Source of the DNA: Cheilinus undulatus
Lineage: Eukaryota > Chordata > Actinopteri > Labriformes > Labridae
Assembly: GCF_018320785.1 (NCBI RefSeq)
Contig: NC_054877.1
Location: 8,107,030 to 8,171,029 of the forward strand
Direction: 5' to 3'
Length of the DNA stretch: 64,000 nt
Shown here: in pieces, positions 11,531 to 21,833 of the stretch
Layout of the letters: each line of letters opens with the position of its first letter
Position numbering within the stretch: the stretch's first letter is position 1
Notes under the pieces: generated by a model
Told to the model about the DNA's origin: nothing
Seen by the model: only the letters and a program-made list of their open reading frames with translations
Databases searched by the model: none
Made by a program: the position numbers and the translations under genes

Positions 11531-12403
11531 CAGTGGTGAAAAAGTGTACGTTAGTGGAGTTTGAGGCTGAACCAACACACCTACGTCAGCTGAAGTCTTG
11601 CTTCATCAGCAGTTTTACTTTTTAAGTCTGTTTTATGCCAGTACTGGTAGTTTCTGACTGACCCTGCTTGTGCGTCAGGAGATAGAGGGACTGTGCCAAG
11701 TGTGTAAAATGTGCACAGCACAACGATCAGTTTTCGGAGGCACATATAGATCAGTTTAACTTATAAAAATCTAAATTTGATCCATTTGAAGAGATACAAT
11801 GTGGGTTTACATACAGCAAAGACTACGTAAGTGTTATTGTTTTATGGGTCTGAATTACAGAGTTGGAACGTAGCGGACTATTTTTACGCAATTTACTGTA
11901 ATGAAATGCCTTCTTGTGTCTTGTACTTGAGTGTATTTTTAGGGGAGTATTGTACTTCAGGATCTTTGAAAAAGCCTCAAGAATTTATGACAAAAAAAAG
12001 AAATGTAAAGTTTTCTGTCAAAGACACCAAACTGGCCAGTGTTTGGTTCTGGTTACGCATGACGGTCAGTAGCACACAGAGAGACATGAACTCAACATTT
12101 CATCCAAAAACAACTTCAGCATTTGACTTTGAAAGTTCAGTCACACCTTATAATAAAGAACCTGCTTAGAGATTCAGATTCTCTTCTTGTTGTTGCACAT
12201 CAAGGAAAGATCAGATTTTACTGCACGAGCTTCTTGGGTAGCCAAAAGTAGCTACTCAGTACTTTGAGTACATTTGAATGATCTACTTTTACTATTACCG
12301 AAGAACATTTAGAGACTAGTTCTTTACTTCTGCTTGTGAACATTTCAACCACAGTAACTGCACTTTTACTGGAGTGTTATAGTCTGGGACTTTTCCACCT
12401 CTG
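11531..12403. mobile_element. ~870-bp MITE with CAG(T/A)GGTG(G)AAAA termini
   Basis: The left end CAGTGGTGAAAAAGTGTAC and the right end GGGACTTTTCCACCTCTG are inverted repeats. The interior near the right end (AGTACTTTGAGTACATTTG, CTACTTTTACT) is characteristic of a common fish element, and another left end lies at 63651. No clear target-site duplication is visible. It sits between the two copies of the 470-bp repeat. Confidence 0.55.
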
Positions 12404-12489
12404 CTGAATTGTTGGGAAAAGTGACTGTAGACTCTCCATCAGGTGCGAAGAAAACTGATGATGCATTTTGTTTTGTAGCTTTTAAGTAA

Positions 12490-12524
<35 letters not shown>
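12490..12524. repeat. (AAT)n microsatellite
   Basis: Eleven or so uninterrupted AAT/ATA units. It is likely length-polymorphic. Confidence 0.95.
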
Positions 12525-12525
<1 letters not shown>

Positions 12526-12598
12526 TCATGTAAATGTTGTGTACTTTGATTGTCTTGTGTAATATAAATTGATCAGTGCGTGCGCTGACTGTAAACAC

Positions 12599-13069
12599 GC
12601 ACGTGAGCCTAAAATGGCCGTGCATGGTTCCATGGTTGCCATGGTTCCCTCTACGTGCGTCATCAAATCAAAGCGCAGTTTTAAACAAAAACAAAATCCT
12701 CAACTGTCACCAGAAACACTTTGAGACGACGCTGTCGATGATTTGTGAATAATTCACGCTTCATCTGAGGATTTCTCCACTCTGTCCTGAAATAAAAACT
12801 TCCTGAATCCCACGAGATCGAAACAACCAACTCCTGACATGGAAAATGTAAGATCTGAACTCTTAGATGATCTCCGGTGATTACCGGAATGGCGCAGAGG
12901 CCTGCTGTGAAAACGAGACCTCAGCGGATCAATTTATCAGTTAGAGAGAATCAATAAGCTTCAATGATTGACTGAGAATGATGTTATTACATCTGTTACA
13001 TCAATATTTATTAGAAATATTCAAACTCTGAGCAGGGATTTAGGCCAGCAGTGATCACACCATCATTAA
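12599..13069. repeat. Downstream copy of the ~470-bp direct repeat (putative promoter and first exon)
   Basis: Partner of 10499-10969. It contains GTTGCCATGG within 12626-12648 (an RFX/X-box half-site-like GTTGCC) and ACGTGCGTCAT at 12653-12663 (CRE-like). The start ATG at 12839 with donor GTAAGAT lies 240 bp into the block. These sites suggest, but do not show, a promoter of the testis/cilium type. Confidence 0.85.
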
Positions 13070-15661
13070 CCTGAAGAGTCCAAACTAGACGACCTCTTTT
13101 GTAACACATTAAAATCTTCAATATCCTGATAAATCAATGTCATAAAAAGATGCTTTTACTTTAATCATGAGCAAACAGGACCTATTTGTCTCCGCTATCT
13201 GTCCAGATGAAAATGAACATGAACACCTTGTGAACACCTTTCCAAAACTTTGTCTAGAAAAAGTTTAATCTGCAGAAACGTGTCTGAAAAAAATCTCTAA
13301 ACATTTCTGGTCACAGCATAGGAAGAACTATTAATAAATATATTTACTGTCAAATAAAGGAGAGCATGTGCTGTCATGTCTGCCTGGTATTTCTCTACTT
13401 CTCTCTGCTTCTGTTGACACGAGGATCCATGACTATTGCAACACAGAAAAATATTACAACATTTAAAAACTGTACAAAATAAAACATTAACAACATCAGA
13501 GTCAGTTCTGATTATTGTACCATCTCATCTTGACTCTTAAAAGTTAAAAAAAACAAATGATGAACTTGAATGAAATGGCTTTGACTCTCAACTGCAGAAC
13601 TTGAACATTGAAAACAGCTTCTTTTTCTCTGTCTTTCTTCCACACAATCCAATATTTTTAATTTTATAACCTCAAAAATTTGAAGTTTGGTATCGTACAT
13701 ATTTAAGTCTTTTAAACTGAAATCTTTTCTCTTCTAAATTGACAACAATTTAAACTTGAAAATTAATTTCTCTTCCTGCAAATGTCGACATTATTGTCAT
13801 TTTTAGAGTGGCCCTAATACGCTGCTGTAATAATAGATCAAACTAAACAAGTGTATGTAGGCCTGTTCTGATGGGATTTTGTCAAACAATCGAAATTCAT
13901 GTTTGATTTTTGATCCCTGGATCCAGCTTTTCTGAGCTACTAGTCTGGGGACCCTCAGGAAAAACTGTACGGAATCACGGGCCTAGCAGCTCATACTGTG
14001 CTGAGCATGCGACTTTGAGAATGAGGTCAGAGGTCAATCAGGCAACTAAAGCTCCTGAAAAGAAACATTTTCCATGAGATGCTTAAACTTCTACAGAACA
14101 TCATTATTAAGTCTTCATTCAGTGTGTTGTTGCTGTATTCCTGAAGCCGTGTTTGGGTCTTTGTTGCAGATTGTGTTGACCCACATCAAGGACCACAACT
14201 ACTGTAAGACCAGGAGGATCTCAGCACGCCGGGCGGAGAGAAAGCATGGAGCTTTCAGTGGCGCTCCCTCCTGCAGCAGTCATGTTCAGGTATTTTTGGC
14301 TTTACCAACTCTTCAAAATGTCCCTTCAACAACCAGAGAACAACTTTAATAGACCAGTGTGTTTCAGCCTGGGGCCTTCATCAGGGTCCAGGCTACAACC
14401 TGAAATGCAATGGTCTAATAAAGTTGTTATCAAAAGTCCTGCTGGAGCTTTCTTGTTTTGCAAAAAGAATTTGAAAGCTGGAGAAAAGGAGACTTGATAA
14501 GAAATGTCAAAGTTTAGACCCTATCAGAAGGCTTGACATGTTTAATGCTCTTTAAAGTCCCTGTAGAGTGATTAAAAAAAATCTGTATTTTAGGTTTGTT
14601 GTATGACAGAACACTGAGTTATGAACCACCAGGCCACATTTCAGTCATGAAAAACATCTCTAAGACTGTAAAATTAAGCTTAAATCATGAAAAATGAGGC
14701 AGTAAAATCTGCTCCAGGATGGTGTGGGTGTGTCTGTTGAATGAGCTGAAGCCACGCCCACTCATGAGAAATACCATCCCCTTAAACGTAGATCTCAGTG
14801 TTTTCACATGACAACCTTACTCCAACATATCTAGTGTGTTCAGACACAAAGTTTGGATTTTACTATACAGGGACTCTAATTCAAAAACTCGTGTTAAAAT
14901 ACACAAATTATTCAGTTTAATTAGTCTTTACTAGAGCATACAAGAGCATCAGTTGTTTGAGAGGTAAAGTTGTATTTATCACTGTCCAAAGATTTTAACT
15001 TCCTTCAAGCTGGACCATTCTCCATGGTCCAATCACAGTTGACTATTTAGCTCAGTAGAAATTTACTACTCAGACGTTCACCAAAGCCTGACATCTTCTG
15101 TTTTTTTTTCTTTCCTAGGATCATAATTATTCAGCTCCTGCTTCCAAACGGTCTCAGAAGAGGAAGCGGACCTCCCCTCCTTCTGACCCTTCTGCAGAGC
15201 ATCCAGCAGAGCCCACTCAGGATCCAGCACCACAGCTCCCAAACTGTGCTATCCTTCAATCTTTGGTCCAAAGGCCTCACACTTCAAGAGAACCTACTGA
15301 GCTGCCTTCAGAGATTCCCGGACCCAAGCCTCCCACAGCTGCGCTGCTCGGTGACGAGCCACTGATGATCGCTGGTCGCTCAGTGGAAGAGTACCAGCAG
15401 CTCTATCACGCCGTGGTAGATGATATGCTTACGTTCAAGAGTGGTCGTGCACGTCCCTACAGCCTTGATCTTGGACGGCGTATCAAGCAGCAACTCTGGG
15501 AGAGACTGAACCGTCCCGTGTTCACTGAATCAGTGGACGATTCAGGACGGGTTCATGTGGATGTCTCATACGGGGTGGGGGTGTTCCCCCCTCTGCATGA
15601 TGTTGATATCTCTGGAGAACCACAGCCTAAGGTTCCTCGTAGGAAGAGAGTAAAGAACTGA
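12839..15661 (+). CDS. Unrecognised small basic protein, three exons, 223 aa predicted
   Basis: Exons are 12839-12847 (ATG GAA AAT), 14170-14289 and 15119-15661, all phase 0 with good GT-AG borders (GTAAGAT donor, TTGTTGCAG acceptor, GTATTT donor, TTTCCTAG acceptor). The protein begins MENIVLTHIKDHNYC. Exon 2 is Arg-rich (KTRRISARRAERKHG). Exon 3 opens with a second DHNY, then KRSQKRKRTS (NLS-like), a Pro/Ser-rich linker, and a compact C-terminal block with GRSVEEYQQLYHAVVDDML, PYSLDLGRRIKQQLWERLN and DSGRVHVDVSYGVGV, ending in the basic PRRKRVKN. The C-terminal block looks like a real conserved domain. From memory only, a C22orf31-type (DUF4662) relation is possible and unverified. Both ends of the gene have duplicated copies nearby. 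The three-codon first exon is inferred from phase and donor strength and is the weakest part. Confidence 0.6.
13075..14165. other. First intron of the 223-aa gene
   Basis: AT-rich, without recognisable exons. A short segment near 13803 (TTTTTAGAGTGGCCCTAATA) resembles one near 58611 and may be an old dispersed repeat. Confidence 0.35.
14341..14426. repeat. Imperfect hairpin in the second intron
   Basis: CAACTTTAATAGACCAGTG at the left pairs with TGGTCTAATAAAGTTG at the right (one mismatch in the outer 16 bp). Inner pairing between GCCTGG and CCAGGC surrounds GGCCTTCATCAGGGT. It is probably a small MITE; RNA folding is possible. Confidence 0.65.
14554..14878. mobile_element. ~325-bp MITE with GTCCCTGTA termini
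   Basis: The left AAAGTCCCTGTAGAGTG and right ACTATACAGGGACTCT ends are inverted repeats. The interior has no coding potential. It lies in the second intron of the 223-aa gene. Confidence 0.6.
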
Positions 15662-15865
15662 AAGACAGTCTTTACATTAGTTGATAAGATTTGTAAATAT
15701 TACAGTGATAAGTTTTAAGGTTAAGTTGTGTAAATAGTGGTTAAGTTAAGTTAAAGATAAGTTTATCATTTTAAGTATAAATGTTTTAGTTCATATAATG
15801 CATGTAAAGACCGTCGCAGCCTCAAGATGCCTTAGACCTAAGACCTCTTAGGTACTACATTTTTA

Positions 15866-16284
15866 GATCCAGCACCACAGCTTTCCAACTGTGCTGACCT
15901 TCCATCTTGGGTCCAAAGGCCTCACAGCTCTAGAGAACCTACTGAGCTGCCTTCTGAGATAACCAGTCCCAAGTCTCCCACAGCTGCACTGCTCGGTGAC
16001 GAGCCACTGACGATCGCTGGTCACTCAGTGGAAGAGTACCAGCAGCTCTACCACGCCGTGGTAGATGATATGCTAAGGTTCAAGAATGGTTGTGCACATC
16101 GCTGCAGCCTTGATCTTGGACGGCGTATTAAGCAGCAACTCTGTGTTCACTGAATCAGTGGACGATTCAGGACGGGTTCATGTGGACGTCTCATACGGGG
16201 TGGGAATTTCTCCCCCTCTGCATGGTGGATTTCTCTGGAGAACCACAGCCTGAGGTTCCTCATAGGAGGAGAGTGAAGAACTGA
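15866..16284 (+). pseudogene. Tandem broken copy of the last exon of the 223-aa gene
   Basis: The sequence from GATCCAGCACCACAG onward repeats 15219-15661 at about 85-90% identity by eye, in the same order. It carries substitutions (for example GGTCGTGCACGT to GGTTGTGCACAT) and a deletion where GGGAGAGACTGAACCGTCCC is missing after AAGCAGCAACTCT, which breaks the frame. The similarity continues into the 3' UTR (GTAAATAT, TTAAGGTTAAGT) to about 16466. An internal duplicate of GATAAGTTTACCATTTTAAG occurs near 16388 and 16424. It has no acceptor or upstream exons of its own, so it is a tandem 3'-end duplication and not a retrocopy. Confidence 0.9.
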
Positions 16285-16507
16285 AGACAGTCTTTACATT
16301 AGTTGATTAGATTTGTAAATATCATAGTGTTAAGTTTTAAGGTTAAGTTCTGTAAGGAGTAGTTTTATAAGTTTAACTTAAGTTTAAGATAAGTTTACCA
16401 TTTTAAGTATAAATGTTAAGATAAGTTTACCATTTTAAGTATAAATGTTTTAGTTTATATTATGCAGGTAAAGACCTTAGAGGCCAAGATGCACCTGCCT
16501 CTTTGGT

Positions 16508-16513
16508 AATAAA
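16508..16513 (+). terminator. Candidate polyadenylation signal AATAAA after the duplicated 3' end
   Basis: No AATAAA was seen between the intact stop (15661) and the broken copy. The first canonical signal follows the copy. The real mRNA might therefore run through the duplicate, or a variant signal may be used. Confidence 0.3.
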
Positions 16514-16519
16514 TTTTCA

Positions 16520-19500
16520 GATCATCTTTTATGTGGACAACAGCCTCCAACCTCCTCAGAAATGTTCTGCCTCCAATCAAAAGCCTCTGCAAACCAGCCA
16601 GCCTCCAAAAACATCAAACCTGCCTCCAAGAAAAACTCTCTGCATCCTCCAACCTGTGTCAGCAGAATTTACCATCAAACTGCTGCACATCAAAAATCTC
16701 ACAGCCTTCATCTCCAGCCTTGAATTGAATCCATCAGTTGCCACCTTAACATCGTTAGCAAGTTTGGCCTCCCATGCCACTTCTTCAAACCTCCACCAAC
16801 AACCTGCAGCTGTCACCACCTGTAGTATGAGGGTGACCGCTGTAGACTATGCCATCTCCTCATTCTGCAAAAACACCAGCAATAACCACCTCCGGCTCAC
16901 GTGTCTTGTAGCTTATGGAGCTACTGACGCAACCTGCTGCCTCTGTTAACATCAGCTGCCTCCACCTTCAGTCTATCCATTACAGGCATTTTCCTTCAAC
17001 AGGGGCCTCATCAAACCCAAGCAACTACCACCTATTACCTCAGCCTCTGACAAAGAATACCGCCAAGTCCATCTCCACTTAGTTGCAATGAAATAAGGTC
17101 TGAAATAATAAGGCAACAAATTCCACCCCTATCTGCAGCCCCTGAAACAAAAATGTGTCACCTCCATCTGAACTTTATACCAACAGCAGCTCCAAATGAC
17201 TTTTGACTTAAGGAAGGAGTCTGCATTGATTCTCCTTTTGCAGTTTGTTCCTTTGACTTTGACCAGTTCCCAACATCACCTGAAGTCTCTTCCAGAAAAT
17301 CAACATCTACCTGTACCTGTGAAATACAAAGAAAGTTGCTTCCTGGCCTTCAACTCGAGCCCCAACCATCGATGTGCTGCTCCCTCACCTGATGGACGTA
17401 TCAAGAAGAAGAAGACTTCTACACTCCAGTGCTTAATGATGCCACCAGCATGTGACAAAAACTTCAGTCTCTGCCTCCAGCTGTAACTTCTGTGATGCAT
17501 CAAGTTCCTCTTCTTGGCACATTCAGCCTCTTTCAGGACTTTTCTGCCAGTTGCCTCCTCCACCACATTAGTGGACAGTTGCAGGACTTGTCAACCTGCA
17601 GCTTAATCAAGATGAGATTATTCTTTGCCTTTGCACGGTTTTAAAGGCAGCTACTTTCAAAAGCACTTCAGAGTCAGTAGCAGAAATCTCCAGCTGCAAT
17701 GTTTACTGCTATTTAAGCCTTTATCAGCAAGCTGATGCCTCTGTCAACATCGGCAGCCACGGCCTAAACATCAGATTCTGCCGGGAATCAGAAGACTTTA
17801 TCCCCTCCTGCGACATGTAAAAGGCAGCAGCCCGCAACTTTTTCAACAACAGCCACCTGCAGTTTGTGAATTACAGCGTTTGCCTTCAAAGCCTTGTCAA
17901 ACCCCAGCAAATGTGTCAGCCTCCACCTGAGCTCTATGTTGCACAGCTGCACCCATTAACCTTTGATTTAAGCAAGGAACCTGCGTTGTATCGCCTCCTA
18001 CAGTTTGTTCTGTTGACTTTGTCAAATCCCACAAGTGACCAACACCACCTGCAGCCTCCTCCAAAGTCTCAGTGCCTGCCTCTACCTCTACCTAAGCTGT
18101 AGCCCCTACCGACAGACATCAACTGCATTCTGTTTTAGAGAACTTCTACTTTCATTTGCATAGTAAGAGGGTTTCTTCAAATTTTACCAACACAACCATC
18201 TGCTGACAGAATGCCACCAGCTTCACCTGCTATTTGCTGTATGAACTGTTACATCTGTGATTCATCAAGTCACAGCACCTGCAGCCTCTTCAAAGGATTT
18301 CTCTGCCAGTTGTCTCGTCAACCACATTGTTTGCACACATTTGCTGCCTGTGTGACTTTATCTTCCTCTGCACAGTTTTAAAGGCAGCTTCCTTCAACAG
18401 CACTTTCTAAGATCCTGCAGCTGCAGTCTCCAGTTGACTATCTGAAGAAAGCCATCCGCCATCATCCTAGCTTGAGCTTCTGTCCATAACTCAGACGTCT
18501 GCCACTCCTCAAAAGACAACACTTCAACCTGCAGCCTCTTGATGCACACTCAGATGCTGTGGCCACACACAACTTTGCCAACAACCTTCAGCCAGAGCAT
18601 CTGCATGTAGGACCTTCCAGAAAACATCAGCCCTTTACCTCCACCTTATCTGCTTGAAAGTCTGGATTACAGCCATTCTCTTGCATTCAGCTGAGCCTTG
18701 ACCAATTCCAGCAGTTGCCATCTACTACTTTTGCTTCTCCCAGAGATTTACAGCCATCTCCTGCAGGGTCCCAAAGTCTGCAGCCCATGCCTCCAACTCC
18801 AGCATCAGGAAACACCAACAGCAGCAGTCACTACCACCTGCAGCCTGTGCAAGAAATAAATGTGTCAGCCTCAAAAGACAAAAATCTATTCCCTTTCAAG
18901 CTTCCATGTCAAACATAAACCAACAATGTGCTGCTGCCATCACCTGCAGGAGATATCTAGAAGATTCTGCCCATGCCTCCTCCTATTACACCTCTTAAAG
19001 ACAGTTGCTTTCAGTGACCTGAAGTCAGGACTCCTGAAAAACACAGCCACCAAGTCCAACTGCAACCCCTGAATAAGGCGAATAGGTTTCACTGGCATTT
19101 ATATAGTTGCTTCAGTCCATGCCTCAAAATGATACTAAAGCAAACTCAGATGCTGACACTACAGGCCACTCTACAAACCTCCATCTGCAGCCTCCACTTG
19201 TTGGGTACACCAGAAAACATTGGTCTCTGCCTCAAGCCTGGGATTATACAAGACATCTTCCCATGATGAATGCCCATGTCAGCAACCTTCAAAGGCATTT
19301 ACTCAAGACCCTGCAGCTGCAAAATCTGAAGACAACCATCAGCCATCACACTAGCTTCATCTCACGGCTCAAGCTAAAACAAATGTCAATCACTTGTTGA
19401 GAAAACTTCAACCTGCAGCCTCTTGATGCACACACAGATGCTTTAGTCAGCCAAAAACCTTCAGCCAGAGCTACCACCTTCATGACCTGCCAGAGACCTT

Positions 19501-19560
19501 CAGCCTCTACATCTCACTAAGCTTCAGCTTGTAACTTTTACAAAACACCAAATGACACCA
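16520..19560. repeat. Decayed tandem array, period about 0.74-0.89 kb, rich in CTGCAGCCTC
   Basis: Landmarks recur in order. TACAGGCATTTTCCTTCAAC (16981), TACAGCGTTTGCCTTCAAAG (17872) and TACAGCCATTCTCTTGCATT (18670) form one series. TTGACTTAAGGAAGGAG (17200) and TTGATTTAAGCAAGGAA (17962) form another. CACGGTTTTAAAGGCAGC (17634) and CACAGTTTTAAAGGCAGC (18371) form a third. CTTCAACCTGCAGCCTCTTG at about 18523 and 19408 is a fourth. Between landmarks the text is dominated by short CTGCAGCCTC/CCTCCA-type words. Open frames inside it (up to 148 codons) have skewed composition and no shared protein, so they are not called as genes. Confidence 0.75.
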
Positions 19561-19589
19561 CATCATATTCTATCCTGTGTCATGCATCA

Positions 19590-20235
19590 GCGGTATGCAG
19601 TATGTAGTCAGGATTGCGCACTGCGTTCAACAGTAGTATGTAGTATGACTGCCAGTCGGACGTTATTGTGTGGAATGCTTGGCCCGGTTTAGGTGGTTTC
19701 CGGTATACAGAGGAACATCATACCCTGGTCAATATTAAATGATGCTACAGTGTTTTCCATCCATTTACGTACAGAAAAAATCTGGGAAGTGTTTTATTTG
19801 ACTTTTCGGGATTTTTATAGCCGTTGTGTTTAGCTAAGCATGTATAGTGCAGTGAAAGGACACATTTAACAGCACCTTTCCGGCCGTTATGAGCCGTAAC
19901 AGTAAAACAAAAGCAACAGTGACCCTATTACAACTTATTTTGCTATAGTAAATGTTTAAAAGGTAAAGACAAAAGGTAATGACACTTTTTGTGACTGTCA
20001 GCACTCCAGTTTAAGTTCCGGCGCTCTCCGCTATTACGAACTCTGATCCAGCGCTTTGCATTGAGGGTAACAGTAGGCAAAGCAGACTGGTCCGATGCAT
20101 ACTGTGAAATTTTCCCGAATCAGTACGTCATCCAGGTATTTTTTGCATACTGCAACTTTCGCATTTGTTCGCATACTGCAAACTACATTTTGGGCAAATC
20201 AGTATGCAGTAACCTTACTGGATGTACTGTGTGTG
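19590..20235. mobile_element. MITE-like element with TATGCAGTATG words at both ends
   Basis: GGTATGCAGTATGTAGT lies at the left. GCATACTGC (twice) and CAGTATGCAGTAA lie at the right, giving inverted ends of low complexity. A related family is frequent in fish. Borders are uncertain. Confidence 0.45.
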
Positions 20236-20243
20236 TGTGTGTG
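20228..20243. repeat. (GT)n microsatellite
   Basis: Short GT run in TACTGTGTGTGTGTGTGTGC. Confidence 0.85.
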
Positions 20244-20249
20244 CACATA

Positions 20250-21180
20250 CACATTCAATACACACAGTACCTTGTACTTACCTTACCTTGTATGGATGTT
20301 AGAACTGAACGTCCAGAAGACATCTGAAAAAGACATCTTGAAAACTTTAATTCTGACGTTTAACTACCTCAAACGGATATCTGCTTTGAAAAATCTTTTT
20401 CTGAGAAGGCAGTGCCTATGTGAAGTAGGTTTGCAGATTTCTACGTCACAAACTCTTTATAAAAGGTAGACTGTTACCGCCTTTAACTGACTTTACCATT
20501 CAGATATCACTCCCATCCTCGCCTGCCAACACCTGCACTGCTTCAGCTCCAAGAGCTCCAGATTTAGTAACGCCAGTGCTGAAGCAAACGGAGCAAACAG
20601 GTGGTGCTCAGGACCACCTTTGCAGTCTATAACCACGGTCCACCACCACTCCACAGCCTGCTTCAGGGGACTCCGTAGGGGAAAAATCCTCAACCTAAAA
20701 AGATCGCTCTGAGGCAGCAATGCTGCAGGCATAGACATCAAGACGTCTTGATATATATGGCTGCGGGACTCTTTGTCCCTTTCTAGTAAGGGGAATCACT
20801 AGCTGCAGTTACATGAGCATTATTTTCACAATCAGATCAGAGATGAGAACGTCTCTGTACACAGGGCCGCTGGAAGATACAATCCTATTCAGATACGCAT
20901 GCTCATGCATGTCAATCTGATCTGAACACAAATTTCTGTCATGCGCCTTATCGTCCCACCAGTTTAATCTACTAATCTTAAATACAGAGCGCACACCAGC
21001 ACAACCGCAGCATCACCTCAGCTCTGCAAACATGCTGTCCGATAAAAGAGGCTGATACAGACTGACTGGTTTTTAAGACTAGAGGAGATTAAATTTTTTT
21101 GTCTTTTTTTGTTATTTCTTTTTTTAAGATGAAAAATTTAATGATCTTGCACAGCTGCACTTCGCTCTCTCATAGAGTCC
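20250..21180. other. Gene-free stretch, nothing assigned
   Basis: No exon was recognised. A GC-richer block at 20490-20770 (CACCTGCACTGCTTCAGCTC) could be part of a dispersed repeat. A TATA-like TTTATAAAAG lies at about 20456 with no visible gene after it. Confidence 0.3.
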
Positions 21181-21309
21181 TGTCTGCACCTCTGATTAAT
21201 TTTCTGCTAGTGGTGGCAGTATTGATACTACAGTATCAATACATTGATATTTACAAAGTCCTCTTTTGGTATCGGCCCCCCAATAGGACAGAATCCTTCA
21301 AAATTCCTG

Positions 21310-21460
21310 AAACCAGACGCTGATCCGGATCACTCCCAAAATCTAATCAGTTCTTCCTTATGCCAATTCTGACATTTCCTGAAAATTTCATCAAAATCCA
21401 TTCTCAACTTTTTGAGTTATGTTGCTAACAAACAAACTTTCTAACAAACGAACAAACACA
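21310..21460 (+). mobile_element. 3' end of a non-LTR retrotransposon (RTE/Rex-like)
   Basis: GATCCGGATCACTCCCAAAA, TTTCATCAAAATCCATTC and TTTTTGAGTTATGTTGCTAA, ending in an AACAAACAAAC simple tail, match the 3' UTR layout of fish RTE-like LINEs. No reverse transcriptase is left. Confidence 0.55.
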
Positions 21461-21833
21461 GCACATGCACTGTCTTTTCAAAATGGAGGGAATTTCAACT
21501 TTCATGTTTTACAGCAGCAAGTGGGATAAGTCGACAATTTTTTTACAGATATTATGTTACTGTTGCTAAATATATACTTTTTTTCCTTTAATATTACAGT
21601 CTTGACTTCATTTTAGTTAGATTTTTTTAAAAGGCAGTAATTTTACCCCTTTCAAAACACAACTTTTATTTGATGTCTTTTGTAGTGGACATCGGGACTT
21701 ACTACCCCCCATTTTTTAATGAATCAGGGAACAGAGGGCTATGGATTCATCACACACAGACTGCTATATTTGAAGTGTTTATTTCTCTTAATTTTAAAAA
21801 GTATGGCTTATAGCTAATGAAAACACAAACTTT

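Noticed and set aside
16503-16949. 148-codon open frame on the plus strand
   Set aside because: It lies in the decayed CTGCAGCCTC array; composition is skewed, no homologous frame is kept in the other repeat units, and there is no splice or promoter context.
20456-20465. TATA-like TTTATAAAAG as a promoter
   Set aside because: No exon, start codon context or conserved product follows within a reasonable distance.
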